Below, piece after piece: positions 1-7,214 of a stretch of DNA of 43,194 nt; within the stretch, counting starts at the first letter, position 1, and the number at the start of each line of letters is the position of its first letter. Under the pieces are notes generated by a model. The model had not been told where the DNA came from. It searched no databases and saw only the letters and a program-made list of their open reading frames with translations. Source of the DNA: Ruminiclostridium sp. (GTDB lineage: Bacteria; Bacillota; Clostridia; Oscillospirales; Ruminococcaceae); contig JAEEJW010000051.1 of assembly GCA_016282095.1 (NCBI GenBank), positions 1-43,194 on the forward strand, read 5' to 3'. The position numbers and the translations under genes were made by a program.

Positions 1-1442
1 CCGGAGAAGGTGTTGGCGGAATCGTTGTAGGGATCCTTTACGATGTGGTCGATAGGAGCGGAACCGTCAGACTTTGCATTATCGGTGTCGATACCGGTTC
101 TGAAGTCGAAGGAAGGAGTAAGAGGAGTGTTCTTGATGGAATAGAGCTGATCCTTGAACTGCATCTGTGTCTCTGTCCACTTTTCGTTCTCCATCTGCTG
201 TGCTCTTGCGGCAGCCTGAACGTCTTCGTCAGCAAGAACGAGCATATTGCACTGGGTCCATGCCTTGTAAGCGTCAATGTTGGTGGAGCCGGAGCAGAGT
301 GCGTAACCGAATACCTTGTAGCTGTGATAGTACTTGTCAGCCTTAGGATCCTTCGGGCACGGAACGAACATGATCTCGTCATAGTCCCAGCCGTACTTCT
401 CGCAGTACTTGTGACCGTTGCCCTGATAGAACCAGAAACCGTCGTCAAAGAAGAGTGTATCGCCGTTTACCCATGCCTTTTCGTTTACAGACCAGTTGTT
501 CTCAACCAGCGGATAACGGTAATTCTGTGCGCAGAGTTCTGCGATGACCGCAGCTGCACGCTCAACGTTCGGGTCGTAGAGGTTATTGACTACCTTGCCG
601 TTTTCGATGCCTACGATCGGCACGCCTGTGGTCGAGAAGAGAAGGGACTGTATGTACCAGCCGTCGCAGACATACTTGTTCTCACCTGTCTGCTGGAACT
701 TATCGGCCATATCCATGAAAGCGTCCCATGTCCATTCACCGTTCAGGAACAGCTCATAGGGATCCTGAAGGCCGGCTTCTTCGATTACGCTTCTCTTATA
801 ATAGAGAACCTGTGCGGGATAGAACTCGCAGGGAGCAAGGTAATGCTTGCCTGCCCATACGAACTGGTCGGAAAGCTCTCTCCAGCCGTCCCACTCGGGG
901 CCGCTCATATCGATGATATCGTCGATATTCTGGAACATATTCTTGTATGCCGGAAGCGGGAATATATCATTCTCAAACGGGAAGATATCGGGAGCAAGGC
1001 CTGCGGAGATCGCGGTGCCGAGCTTGTCGTATCTCGCCTGATAGTCAACGACATCGGATACTACTACAAAATCCTTTGTTTTGTCGGTAAGGAATGATGC
1101 GTATGCGTCGCTTATTCCCTCCGGTGTGCCGTACTTCGCCTTGAACAGCTCAACTGCCGGCAGAGTATTGTCGATAGTCCAGTTGCCCATGAATACGAGC
1201 TTCTGTGTAGGCTTGATAGTCTCGTCTACTTCAAGGTTTGATACAGCGTTCTGTACCTCAGCGTTGGTATCGTAAGTCTCACTTGCGAATACCGTGGTTG
1301 CGGCGGTAGTTGTTGCTGCCGCAGTGTCGGCTGTGTTTGCGGCACTGGGTTCCCTACCTGTGTTTCCGCCGTTGCAGGAAGCGGTGGAAACGATTGCAGC
1401 GAAAGATAGGACTCCCGCCATGATCTTGTGGATCTTTCTCAT
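1..1442 (-). CDS. Sugar ABC transporter substrate-binding lipoprotein (3' end cut by window)
   Basis: About 480 residues are visible and the gene runs off the window start. The start is an ATG at 1442 preceded by GGAGGAAC. The N-terminus is a lipoprotein signal peptide (MRKIHKIMAGVLSFAAIVST then ASC, lipidated Cys at residue 23), followed by a Thr/Ala-rich linker (TAAATTTAATT), the style of surface lipoproteins in ruminal Firmicutes. The rest has the layout of family 1 extracellular solute-binding proteins: GLAPDIFPFENDIFPL, a Trp-rich hinge (LNGEWTWDAFMDMADKF) and later WVNGDTLFFDDGFW. It probably binds an oligosaccharide outside the membrane for an ABC importer whose permeases would lie beyond the window edge. 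It diverges from a glycoside hydrolase operon, so a xylan- or arabinose-derived ligand is plausible but not shown. The long open frame on the opposite strand is a shadow. Confidence 0.88.
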   Translation of the reverse strand, partial: MRKIHKIMAGVLSFAAIVSTASCNGGNTGREPSAANTADTAAATTTAATTVFASETYDTNAEVQNAVSNLEVDETIKPTQKLVFMGNWTIDNTLPAVELFKAKYGTPEGISDAYASFLTDKTKDFVVVSDVVDYQARYDKLGTAISAGLAPDIFPFENDIFPLPAYKNMFQNIDDIIDMSGPEWDGWRELSDQFVWAGKHYLAPCEFYPAQVLYYKRSVIEEAGLQDPYELFLNGEWTWDAFMDMADKFQQTGENKYVCDGWYIQSLLFSTTGVPIVGIENGKVVNNLYDPNVERAAAVIAELCAQNYRYPLVENNWSVNEKAWVNGDTLFFDDGFWFYQGNGHKYCEKYGWDYDEIMFVPCPKDPKADKYYHSYKVFGYALCSGSTNIDAYKAWTQCNMLVLADEDVQAAARAQQMENEKWTETQMQFKDQLYSIKNTPLTPSFDFRTGIDTDNAKSDGSAPIDHIVKDPYNDSANTFS

Positions 1443-1493
1443 TTTTGTTCCTCCGAATTTTGTTTTTTGGGGTTGGAAAACTTGCACGTTTTA

Positions 1494-1506
1494 TGCTTTT
1501 AAAGCA
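1494..1506. promoter_or_regulatory. 13-nt palindrome in the solute-binding-protein leader, candidate operator
   Basis: TGCTTTTAAAGCA is a perfect 6-1-6 inverted repeat. It lies between the minus-strand -10 box (1530-1535) and the ATG at 1442, so just downstream of the expected transcription start. A second inverted repeat, AAAAC-6-GTTTT (1477-1492), sits next to it. Such positions suit a LacI- or GntR-type repressor; which one, if any, cannot be told from the sequence. Confidence 0.4.
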
Positions 1507-1529
1507 CAAATCCGTCACTATACAAAAAT

Positions 1530-1558
1530 ATTATACACTTTATTATGCAGAAAAGCAA
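1530..1558 (-). promoter_or_regulatory. Promoter of the solute-binding lipoprotein gene
   Basis: On the minus strand TTGCTT (1558-1553) is followed after 17 nt by TATAAT (1535-1530). The -35 is weak and the -10 is perfect. The -35 directly abuts the -35 of the divergent plus-strand promoter, so the two cannot easily be occupied together. Confidence 0.6.
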
Positions 1559-1587
1559 TTGACAATTTTAATAAATGATATTATAAT
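1559..1587 (+). promoter_or_regulatory. Promoter of the glycoside hydrolase operon
   Basis: TTGACA (1559-1564), 17 nt, TATAAT (1582-1587): a perfect sigma-A consensus. It gives a leader of roughly 45 nt before the GH43 ATG at 1639. Confidence 0.8.
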
Positions 1588-1638
1588 AATTTATGACATT
1601 TATATTAATATTCCACACAGGAAACAGAGAGGTTTTAT

Positions 1639-3129
1639 ATGAAATATCTAAACCCGGTGATTAAAGGCTTCTATCCTGACCCGTCCGTCTGTGAAGCAAA
1701 CGGAAAATACTACCTGGCAGCCAGCTCATTCCAGTTTTTTCCGGGAGTGCCGCTGTTTGAAAGTGATGATCTCGTGAACTGGACGCAGTTCGGATACGCG
1801 CTCACAAGGCCGGAACAGGTCATGCTCGACAAGGTGAACAGCTCGGGCGGCGTATTTGCGCCTACACTCAGATACAACAGCGGACGGTTCTATATGGTGA
1901 CAACAAACGACACCACCAAGCAGAACTTCTATGTATGGACGGACGATATATACGGCGAATGGTCTGATCCGGTATATGTAGATCAGGGCGGCATCGATCC
2001 TTCCCTGTTCTTCGACAACGGAAGAGTCTATTTCATAAGCAACGCTGTTTATGACGGCGCAAAGAACGGCATTGTTCAGTGCGAGATAGATATATGTACA
2101 GGCAAAAAGATTTCGGAAAGCAGATGTATCTGGACGGGCTCCGGAGGAAGATTTCTCGAAAGCCCGCATATGTATAGGATAAACGGCAGATACTATCTTA
2201 TGGCTGCCGAGGGCGGCACGGAATACGGACACATGATAACCTACGCGGTATCAGATGACCCGTGGGGACCTTTTGAGGCATATCCCGGCAATCCGGTGCT
2301 GACGAACAGGAATAAGGCTCCGTACATCATACAGGGCATCGGACACGGCGATCTGATACAGGACAGGAACGGAAAATGGCACATCATGTGTCTCGGGTTC
2401 AGGCAGATGCACGAGTGGATGCAATTCCACCACCTGGGACGCGAAGTATTCCTTGTACCCGTTGAATTCGGTGCGGACGGCTGGTTCACCGCCGGAACTG
2501 ACGGCACCTGCGACGAGGCTTATGAGATCACCGGTAATTTCTGTCAGACAGAAAAACGTTCATATACATTTGAAAATATGCTCTGGAACGTCGACTGGCA
2601 GTATCTGCGCAAGCCGAAACCGGAGAACTATATCTTTGAAAAGGACGGCATTACATTAAAGGGAACAGACATCACTCTCTTCGACACCGATTCGCCCACA
2701 TTCATCTGTACTCATCAACGGGATTTCCGCTTTGAGATGAAGATCAGGGTATCAGCGGACAGCAGCGGTGAGGATACCGGTCTGCTCAGCAGTGAAGCCG
2801 GTGTCACGATATATCACGACGAGAGCGAGCATTATGATATTGCGCTGAGGCGCAGTGATGCGTCGTACTGCGCGGTCCTGAAACTCAGCATAGGCGGAAT
2901 AAGACATGAAGAAGAGGTCATTTTCCTGAAAAACAATACCGCCACTTTTGAGATAAAAGCCGACAATTTCGGATATACTTTCTTCGCGGACGGTAAGCAG
3001 CTCGGACACGGTGCTTCAAAATACCTTTCCTCGGAGGTATGCGGCGGATTCACAGGCACGATGATCGGACTTTACGCGGTCGGAGACATCAAAGCCTCAT
3101 TCAGCGATCTTGAAATTAATTATTTATAA
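1639..3129 (+). CDS. GH43 beta-xylosidase / alpha-L-arabinofuranosidase-like enzyme
   Basis: 496 residues with the two-part GH43 architecture: an N-terminal five-bladed beta-propeller (about 1-300) and a C-terminal beta-sandwich (about 320-496). The three catalytic acids of the family are in place: Asp14 in FYPDPS (general base), Asp120 in GGIDPSLFF (pKa modulator) and Glu174 in RFLESPHMY (general acid). The opening NPVIKGFYPDPS and the total length match XynB-type beta-xylosidases. There is no signal peptide, so it acts in the cytoplasm on imported xylo- or arabino-oligosaccharides. The ATG follows AGAGAGG at a good distance. The next gene starts 18 nt downstream, indicating an operon. Family assignment is firm; xylosidase versus arabinofuranosidase activity is not resolvable here. 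Confidence 0.9.
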   Translation: MKYLNPVIKGFYPDPSVCEANGKYYLAASSFQFFPGVPLFESDDLVNWTQFGYALTRPEQVMLDKVNSSGGVFAPTLRYNSGRFYMVTTNDTTKQNFYVWTDDIYGEWSDPVYVDQGGIDPSLFFDNGRVYFISNAVYDGAKNGIVQCEIDICTGKKISESRCIWTGSGGRFLESPHMYRINGRYYLMAAEGGTEYGHMITYAVSDDPWGPFEAYPGNPVLTNRNKAPYIIQGIGHGDLIQDRNGKWHIMCLGFRQMHEWMQFHHLGREVFLVPVEFGADGWFTAGTDGTCDEAYEITGNFCQTEKRSYTFENMLWNVDWQYLRKPKPENYIFEKDGITLKGTDITLFDTDSPTFICTHQRDFRFEMKIRVSADSSGEDTGLLSSEAGVTIYHDESEHYDIALRRSDASYCAVLKLSIGGIRHEEEVIFLKNNTATFEIKADNFGYTFFADGKQLGHGASKYLSSEVCGGFTGTMIGLYAVGDIKASFSDLEINYL

Positions 3130-3147
3130 TACAAGGAGGATGAAATT

Positions 3148-4419
3148 ATGTTAAATTTCACAAGAACAGCTCCTATGGGCTGGAACAGCTGGGACTGCTG
3201 GGGAGCGGCTGTCACGGAGGACACTGTAAAGAAGAACGCCGACTTTATCGCACAGAATCTGAAACAGTACGGCTGGGAATATGTGGTTGTGGATATCCAG
3301 TGGTATGAGCCCACTGCCGAAAACCATGAATATCACCCCTTTGCCGAGCTTTCAATGGACGGTCATTCACGCCTTATACCCGCGGAGAACCGTTTCCCTT
3401 CTTCCGCAGACGGAAAGGGCTTCACGGCTCTCGCAGATTATATACATTCTCTCGGACTCAAATTCGGAATACATATCATGCGCGGCATACCGAGACAGGC
3501 TGTACACCGCAATACAACCATTGCGGACAGCGACAAGACTGCCCGTATGATAGCAAAGACCGACAGCATCTGCAAGTGGAACACCGATATGTACGGCGTG
3601 GATACCACAAAGGACGGCGCTAAAGCATACTATGACAGCATATTCAAGCTATATGCGGAATGGGGCGTAGACTTCATAAAGTGCGACGATATCGCCCGTG
3701 AGCTTCCCGAATGTGAAGAAGAGCTTAAAATGATCAGCGAAGCTGTAAACAACTGCGGACGTGAGATGGTACTCAGCCTGTCCCCCGGACCTGCTCCTCT
3801 CGAAAAAGCCGAGTTCTTCAAACAGGTATCGAATATGTGGCGCATAACCGACGATTTCTGGGATAAATGGGAACTGCTATACGGTATGTTCGAGCGCGCG
3901 GAAAAATGGTCTGTCCATACCGGCGCGGGACACTGGCCGGATGCGGATATGCTGCCTGTCGGCGCTATTCTCCAGGACTACGGTCCCGACGGCAAGACAA
4001 AGTTCACCGAAGAAGAGCAGAAGACAATGATCACGCTCTGGAGCATCTTCCGCTCTCCCCTGTTCATAGGCGGAGATCTCACCAAGTGCGATGACATCAC
4101 GCTGAAACTCCTTACCAATTCCAAGATACTCGCCATGCACCGCAACTCCCGCGATTCGCACCAGGTATGGCGCAGAGAGATCAACGGCGTCGAACATATC
4201 CTCTGGAAAGCCAACAATATCGACGGCGGCATATATGTGGCTATATTCAACGTCGGTGAAGCGGACAGCAAGATCGAGATAAATCTCCGCGACCTTGAAA
4301 TACCTGCCGGTCAGTCCTGCACGGAGCTGTGGAGCGGACTCAAGGCTCCGATCAATGAGAAGATAAGCGTGCGTCTGGCTCCTCACGGCGCTAAGGTATT
4401 CAAACTCATCAACAATTAA
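3148..4419 (+). CDS. GH27 glycosidase (alpha-galactosidase family, possibly beta-L-arabinopyranosidase)
   Basis: 423 residues, a (beta/alpha)8 barrel plus a C-terminal beta domain from about residue 330. The GH27 hallmarks are APMGWNSWDCW (8-18), the nucleophile Asp180 in DFIKCDD, and the acid/base Asp236 in MWRITDDFWDKW. Most alpha-galactosidases carry adjacent aspartates before the C-W at strand 2 (IDDCW) to hold the galactose hydroxyls. Here the matching stretch is VDIQW, with Ile50 in the second position. From memory, a Geobacillus GH27 beta-L-arabinopyranosidase carries an Ile there, leaving no room for the C6 hydroxymethyl. With a GH43 gene just upstream, arabinopyranose from arabinoxylan is an attractive substrate, though this is inference. 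There is no signal peptide. The RBS AAGGAGGATGAA is strong. Confidence 0.88.
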   Translation: MLNFTRTAPMGWNSWDCWGAAVTEDTVKKNADFIAQNLKQYGWEYVVVDIQWYEPTAENHEYHPFAELSMDGHSRLIPAENRFPSSADGKGFTALADYIHSLGLKFGIHIMRGIPRQAVHRNTTIADSDKTARMIAKTDSICKWNTDMYGVDTTKDGAKAYYDSIFKLYAEWGVDFIKCDDIARELPECEEELKMISEAVNNCGREMVLSLSPGPAPLEKAEFFKQVSNMWRITDDFWDKWELLYGMFERAEKWSVHTGAGHWPDADMLPVGAILQDYGPDGKTKFTEEEQKTMITLWSIFRSPLFIGGDLTKCDDITLKLLTNSKILAMHRNSRDSHQVWRREINGVEHILWKANNIDGGIYVAIFNVGEADSKIEINLRDLEIPAGQSCTELWSGLKAPINEKISVRLAPHGAKVFKLINN

Positions 4420-4431
4420 GAAGGTCTGTAA

Positions 4432-5148
4432 ATGAAGAAGTTTTCAACATTCATTAAACTGTTCATACTCGCCGCTGCGGCCTCGCTTATGCTGTGCTCC
4501 TGTGAGGCAGTGGCGGACGCGGCCTCAAGCATAGCAGGCGCTGCTCTGAGCTCCGCACAGGCGGAAATATCCAGCGTCATCTCGGAAGGCATCTCCGGCT
4601 TCTCCGAAGGTCTGGGAGAGTTTTCCGACGAAATGGGAGAGATACGGAGCGCCGCAAGCGAAGTTTCGGATAACATCCAGAGCGCGATAACCAGCGTATC
4701 CGACCTTGTTTCAGATCAGTTAAGCAGTGCAAGAGACGTGGTGTCCGAACAGCTCGGAAGTGCGGCGGAAAGCATCTCCGGAGAGATATCGTCGAACATA
4801 GCCGATGCGGTCGGAAGCATCATCCCGGAAACGACTGCCGATACCACTGCTCCTGCGGCTTCGGAAAAGAACGCAAAATGGTACACTTTCCGCAACAAGA
4901 CACGCTATAATGAGCATTACGAAAACCACGGCGCTGAGTTTGGGAATATTACCAAGGACGAATATCTGCAGCTCGCCAATGACCTTATAAACAACAAATC
5001 GGACAGAGTCCTCCACAAATACTCCGAAGACGGAGATTATATGTATTTCGATCAGGATACGGGCTACTTCCTCGTTCTCTCCGAAGACGGCTATATACGG
5101 ACGTTCTTTGTCCCGAACAAGGGTATAGATTACTGGAACAGGCAGTGA
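4432..5148 (+). CDS. Lipoprotein with a BECR-fold (polymorphic toxin type) C-terminal domain
   Basis: 238 residues. The signal peptide ends in the lipobox LCSC with Cys24 as lipidation site. Residues 25-130 are Ser/Ala-rich, with hydrophobic residues every three to four positions (SVISEGISGFSEGLGEFSDE), suggesting a long amphipathic helix or stalk. A short TTADTTAPAAS linker follows. Residues about 148-238 (NEHYENHGAEFG, then GDYMYFDQDTGYF and EDGYIRTFFVP) resemble the RNase-like BECR domain found at the C-termini of polymorphic toxins, with candidate catalytic residues His162, His166, Arg223 and Thr224. The start has an AAGAAGG RBS 12 nt after the GH27 stop, so it is the third gene of the hydrolase operon. 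A nuclease-like domain tethered outside a monoderm cell is odd. It may be a contact-dependent effector or a repurposed non-catalytic fold. Confidence 0.65.
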   Translation: MKKFSTFIKLFILAAAASLMLCSCEAVADAASSIAGAALSSAQAEISSVISEGISGFSEGLGEFSDEMGEIRSAASEVSDNIQSAITSVSDLVSDQLSSARDVVSEQLGSAAESISGEISSNIADAVGSIIPETTADTTAPAASEKNAKWYTFRNKTRYNEHYENHGAEFGNITKDEYLQLANDLINNKSDRVLHKYSEDGDYMYFDQDTGYFLVLSEDGYIRTFFVPNKGIDYWNRQ

Positions 5149-5162
5149 CGGAGGGTACGGAT

Positions 5163-5390
5163 ATGAAGATAAGATGCGCCTGCTGCGGTCACAGGACTGT
5201 GAGCGAGGAATACGATATCTGCCCTGTATGCGGCTGGGAGAAGGACAAGGTTCAGGAGCGCTTCATCGGGTACAGAGGCGGTGCCAACAAGCTGTGTCTC
5301 GCGGAAGCGAGAGAGCTTTTCAGACTGGACGGATGTTCCGATCCGGCTTTTGCAGACAGTGTAAGGCCTCCGGTACAGGAAGAGATATGA
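5163..5390 (+). CDS. CPCC-type cysteine-rich small protein, possible partner of the upstream lipoprotein
   Basis: 75 residues from ATG 5163, preceded by GGAGGG (5150-5155). An in-frame GTG at 5145 overlaps the upstream stop and lacks an RBS, so it was not used. The sequence IRCACCGHRTVSEEYDICPV then CGWEKD, followed by GGANKLCLAEARELF, matches the Cys_rich_CPCC family: two zinc-ribbon-like Cys pairs, a W-E-D/K step and the GGAN..SL.EAR stretch. The first pair reads CACC rather than CPCC. There is no signal peptide, so it is cytoplasmic. It follows the toxin-like lipoprotein by 14 nt and ends the operon. A protective (immunity) role is inferred from position only. Confidence 0.7.
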   Translation: MKIRCACCGHRTVSEEYDICPVCGWEKDKVQERFIGYRGGANKLCLAEARELFRLDGCSDPAFADSVRPPVQEEI

Positions 5391-5406
5391 CGATCTTCCG
5401 TAAGTA

Positions 5407-5453
5407 AAAAAATGCCCGGGAACGTCCGTTCGGATGCTTCCGGGCTTTGTTTC
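5407..5453. terminator. Terminator of the hydrolase/lipoprotein operon
   Basis: A hairpin of about 32 nt (5414-5445) has outer arms GCCCGG / CCGGGC and an inner stem CGTCCG / CGGATG. It is preceded by an A-tract and followed by TTTGTTT. It lies 24 nt after the CPCC gene and separates it from the GNAT gene. Confidence 0.75.
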
Positions 5454-5475
5454 TGATACAGGAAAGGATAAACCA

Positions 5476-5934
5476 ATGGATAACAACGAACGATTCATAA
5501 TACTTGACGAAACATATCTGACGCAGATGACGGAGCTTTACAGGAGCGCATTCATGCGCGAACCGTGGAACGACGACTGGAGCCGCACCGAGCAGCTCGC
5601 TGAATACATACGGGATATATCAGAGTGCCGCAGTTCGCTGAATTACGGTCTTATTATCGACGGAAAGCTCGCCGCTCTTTCGATAGGAACTGTCCGCCAC
5701 TGGTGGGAAGGAACGAATTACGCGGTAGAGGAATTCTGCGTTTCTCCCGGGATGCAGCACCAAGGGCTCGGAACAAGATTTCTGAAAATGATAGAAGAAG
5801 ATATACTCAGACGCGGTATCTCGGGGATCTTCCTCCAGACCGAAAATGACAAGCCTTCTTACTTATTCTACCGTAAAAACGGTTTTGACGAGATGACCTC
5901 TCATGTCAGCTTCTACAAGCGTCTGAACAAATAA
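5476..5934 (+). CDS. GNAT family N-acetyltransferase
   Basis: 152 residues. The start is ATG 5476 behind AGGAAAGG; an upstream in-frame ATG at 5434 lies inside the terminator hairpin and is unlikely. The GNAT motif A acetyl-CoA loop is visible as VSPGMQHQGLGTRFL (QHQGLGT at 94-100) after a beta strand, with the C-terminal SYLFYRKNGF signature typical of the fold. It transfers an acetyl group from acetyl-CoA to an amine; the substrate cannot be deduced. The FMREPWNDDW segment resembles small-molecule (aminoglycoside-like) acetyltransferases more than ribosomal RimI, but this is weak. No promoter was identified just upstream, so read-through or a weak promoter near the hairpin is possible. Confidence 0.85.
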   Translation: MDNNERFIILDETYLTQMTELYRSAFMREPWNDDWSRTEQLAEYIRDISECRSSLNYGLIIDGKLAALSIGTVRHWWEGTNYAVEEFCVSPGMQHQGLGTRFLKMIEEDILRRGISGIFLQTENDKPSYLFYRKNGFDEMTSHVSFYKRLNK

Positions 5935-5958
5935 ATAATATAAAAATGCTCAAAATAC

Positions 5959-5987
5959 TTTACAAAACAGAAAAAATGTAGTATAAT
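5959..5987 (+). promoter_or_regulatory. prfB promoter
   Basis: TTTACA (5959-5964), 17 nt, TATAAT (5982-5987). Expected transcription start is near 5994, giving a leader of about 105 nt before the prfB ATG at 6099. Confidence 0.75.
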
Positions 5988-6020
5988 AATATGGATATTT
6001 CTCTGAATACGGGTATGTAA

Positions 6021-6078
6021 AAGGAGCAGAAAATGTAATACTGAGAGCCTGAAAACGGATAATAAAATGAATCGATAA
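6021..6078 (+). promoter_or_regulatory. prfB leader with a Shine-Dalgarno-preceded start-stop (ATGTAA) and further mini-ORFs
   Basis: The leader holds AAGGAG (6021-6025) followed after 7-8 nt by ATG TAA (6033-6038), a start codon directly followed by a stop. Another mini-ORF, ATG AAT CGA TAA, is at 6067-6078, and a nine-codon ORF ending in TAA (5991-6020) lies in front, although its start is close to the expected transcription start. All three end in TAA, a codon read by RF2. The arrangement could make leader translation sensitive to release-factor supply; this is inference. Confidence 0.45.
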
Positions 6079-6098
6079 TACAGAAGGAGTTTATATAT

Positions 6099-7214
6099 AT
6101 GCTGCAATACGAAGAGATAATTCTTGAATTTGAAGGGCTCAGGCCACAGCTTGCGGACCTTAAGGCCGCGATAAACCCGGACGGGCTGAAAAAAGATATC
6201 GCAGAACTTGAGGAAGAGACAGCAAAGCCCGATTTCTGGAACGATACCGAAAACTCGCAGAAGGTATCCAGAAAACTCGGCGCTCTTAAGGCAAAGCTGG
6301 CGCAGTTCGATAAGCTGAACGAGAATTTTGAAGATGTTATAACAATGGCGGAACTCGCGAATGAGGAAGAAGACGAGTCCATGCTCGCCGATGTCAAGGA
6401 GCTGGCAAATACAACGAAGACGCAGCTCGAAGAGCAGAAACTCATTACCCTGCTTTCCGGCGAATATGACTCGAAGAACGCCATACTTACATTCCACGCA
6501 GGTGCGGGCGGCACCGAAGCGCAGGACTGGGTGGAAATGCTTTACAGAATGTACAACCGCTGGGCAGAGCGCCACAATTTCAAAGTGTCGCTGCTGGATT
6601 ACCTTGAAGGTGAAGAAGCCGGCATAAAGAGCGCTTCCATACTTATCGAAGGACTGAACGCCTACGGTTTTCTCAAATCCGAGAACGGCGTACACAGACT
6701 TGTGCGCGTTTCGCCGTTCGATGCTTCGGGCAGACGTCACACAAGCTTCGCCAGCCTTGAAGTAATGCCGGAGATCGACGAGGACACTTCCGTGGATATA
6801 CGCCCCGAAGACCTGGAAATGGAAGTTTACCGTTCCAGCGGCGCCGGCGGACAGAAGGTAAACAAGACCAGCTCGGCGGTAAGACTCATACACAAGCCCA
6901 CGGGTATCGTATGTGCCTGCCAGACGCAGAGAAGCCAGGTGCAGAACCGTGAATACGCTATGAGAATGCTTATTTCCAAGCTCGTTGAGATAAAGGAAAG
7001 AGAACATCTCGAAAAGATATCCGATATCAAGGGTGAACAGCTCCAGATCGCATGGGGTGCGCAGATACGTTCCTATGTATTCATGCCATATACCCTCGCG
7101 AAGGACCACAGGACCGGCTACGAAATGGGTAACATCCAGGCTGTTATGGACGGCGATATCGACGGTTTCATAAACGCTTACCTTAAGAGCAAGGCTCTTG
7201 AAAACAATGGTTAA
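6099..7214 (+). CDS. prfB: Peptide chain release factor 2
   Basis: 371 residues. RF2 recognises UAA and UGA stop codons in the ribosomal A site and triggers peptide release. The anticodon-like tripeptide SPF (205-207, in RVSPFDASGRRHTSF) is the RF2 type, not the PxT of RF1. The catalytic GGQ (250-252, in SSGAGGQKVNKTSSAV) is intact. The N-terminal helical domain (1-110) and the length fit the family. Unlike many prfB genes, the frame is continuous from ATG 6099 with RBS AGAAGGAG, and no CTTTGA shift site is present in or before codons 20-30, so no programmed +1 frameshift is needed. The rlmD-type gene overlaps its stop codon, so the two are likely translationally coupled. Confidence 0.97.
   Translation: MLQYEEIILEFEGLRPQLADLKAAINPDGLKKDIAELEEETAKPDFWNDTENSQKVSRKLGALKAKLAQFDKLNENFEDVITMAELANEEEDESMLADVKELANTTKTQLEEQKLITLLSGEYDSKNAILTFHAGAGGTEAQDWVEMLYRMYNRWAERHNFKVSLLDYLEGEEAGIKSASILIEGLNAYGFLKSENGVHRLVRVSPFDASGRRHTSFASLEVMPEIDEDTSVDIRPEDLEMEVYRSSGAGGQKVNKTSSAVRLIHKPTGIVCACQTQRSQVQNREYAMRMLISKLVEIKEREHLEKISDIKGEQLQIAWGAQIRSYVFMPYTLAKDHRTGYEMGNIQAVMDGDIDGFINAYLKSKALENNG

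Noticed and set aside
6099-6200. Programmed +1 frameshift in prfB
   Set aside because: No CTTTGA slippery site or early in-frame UGA is present and the frame is continuous through the SPF and GGQ motifs.
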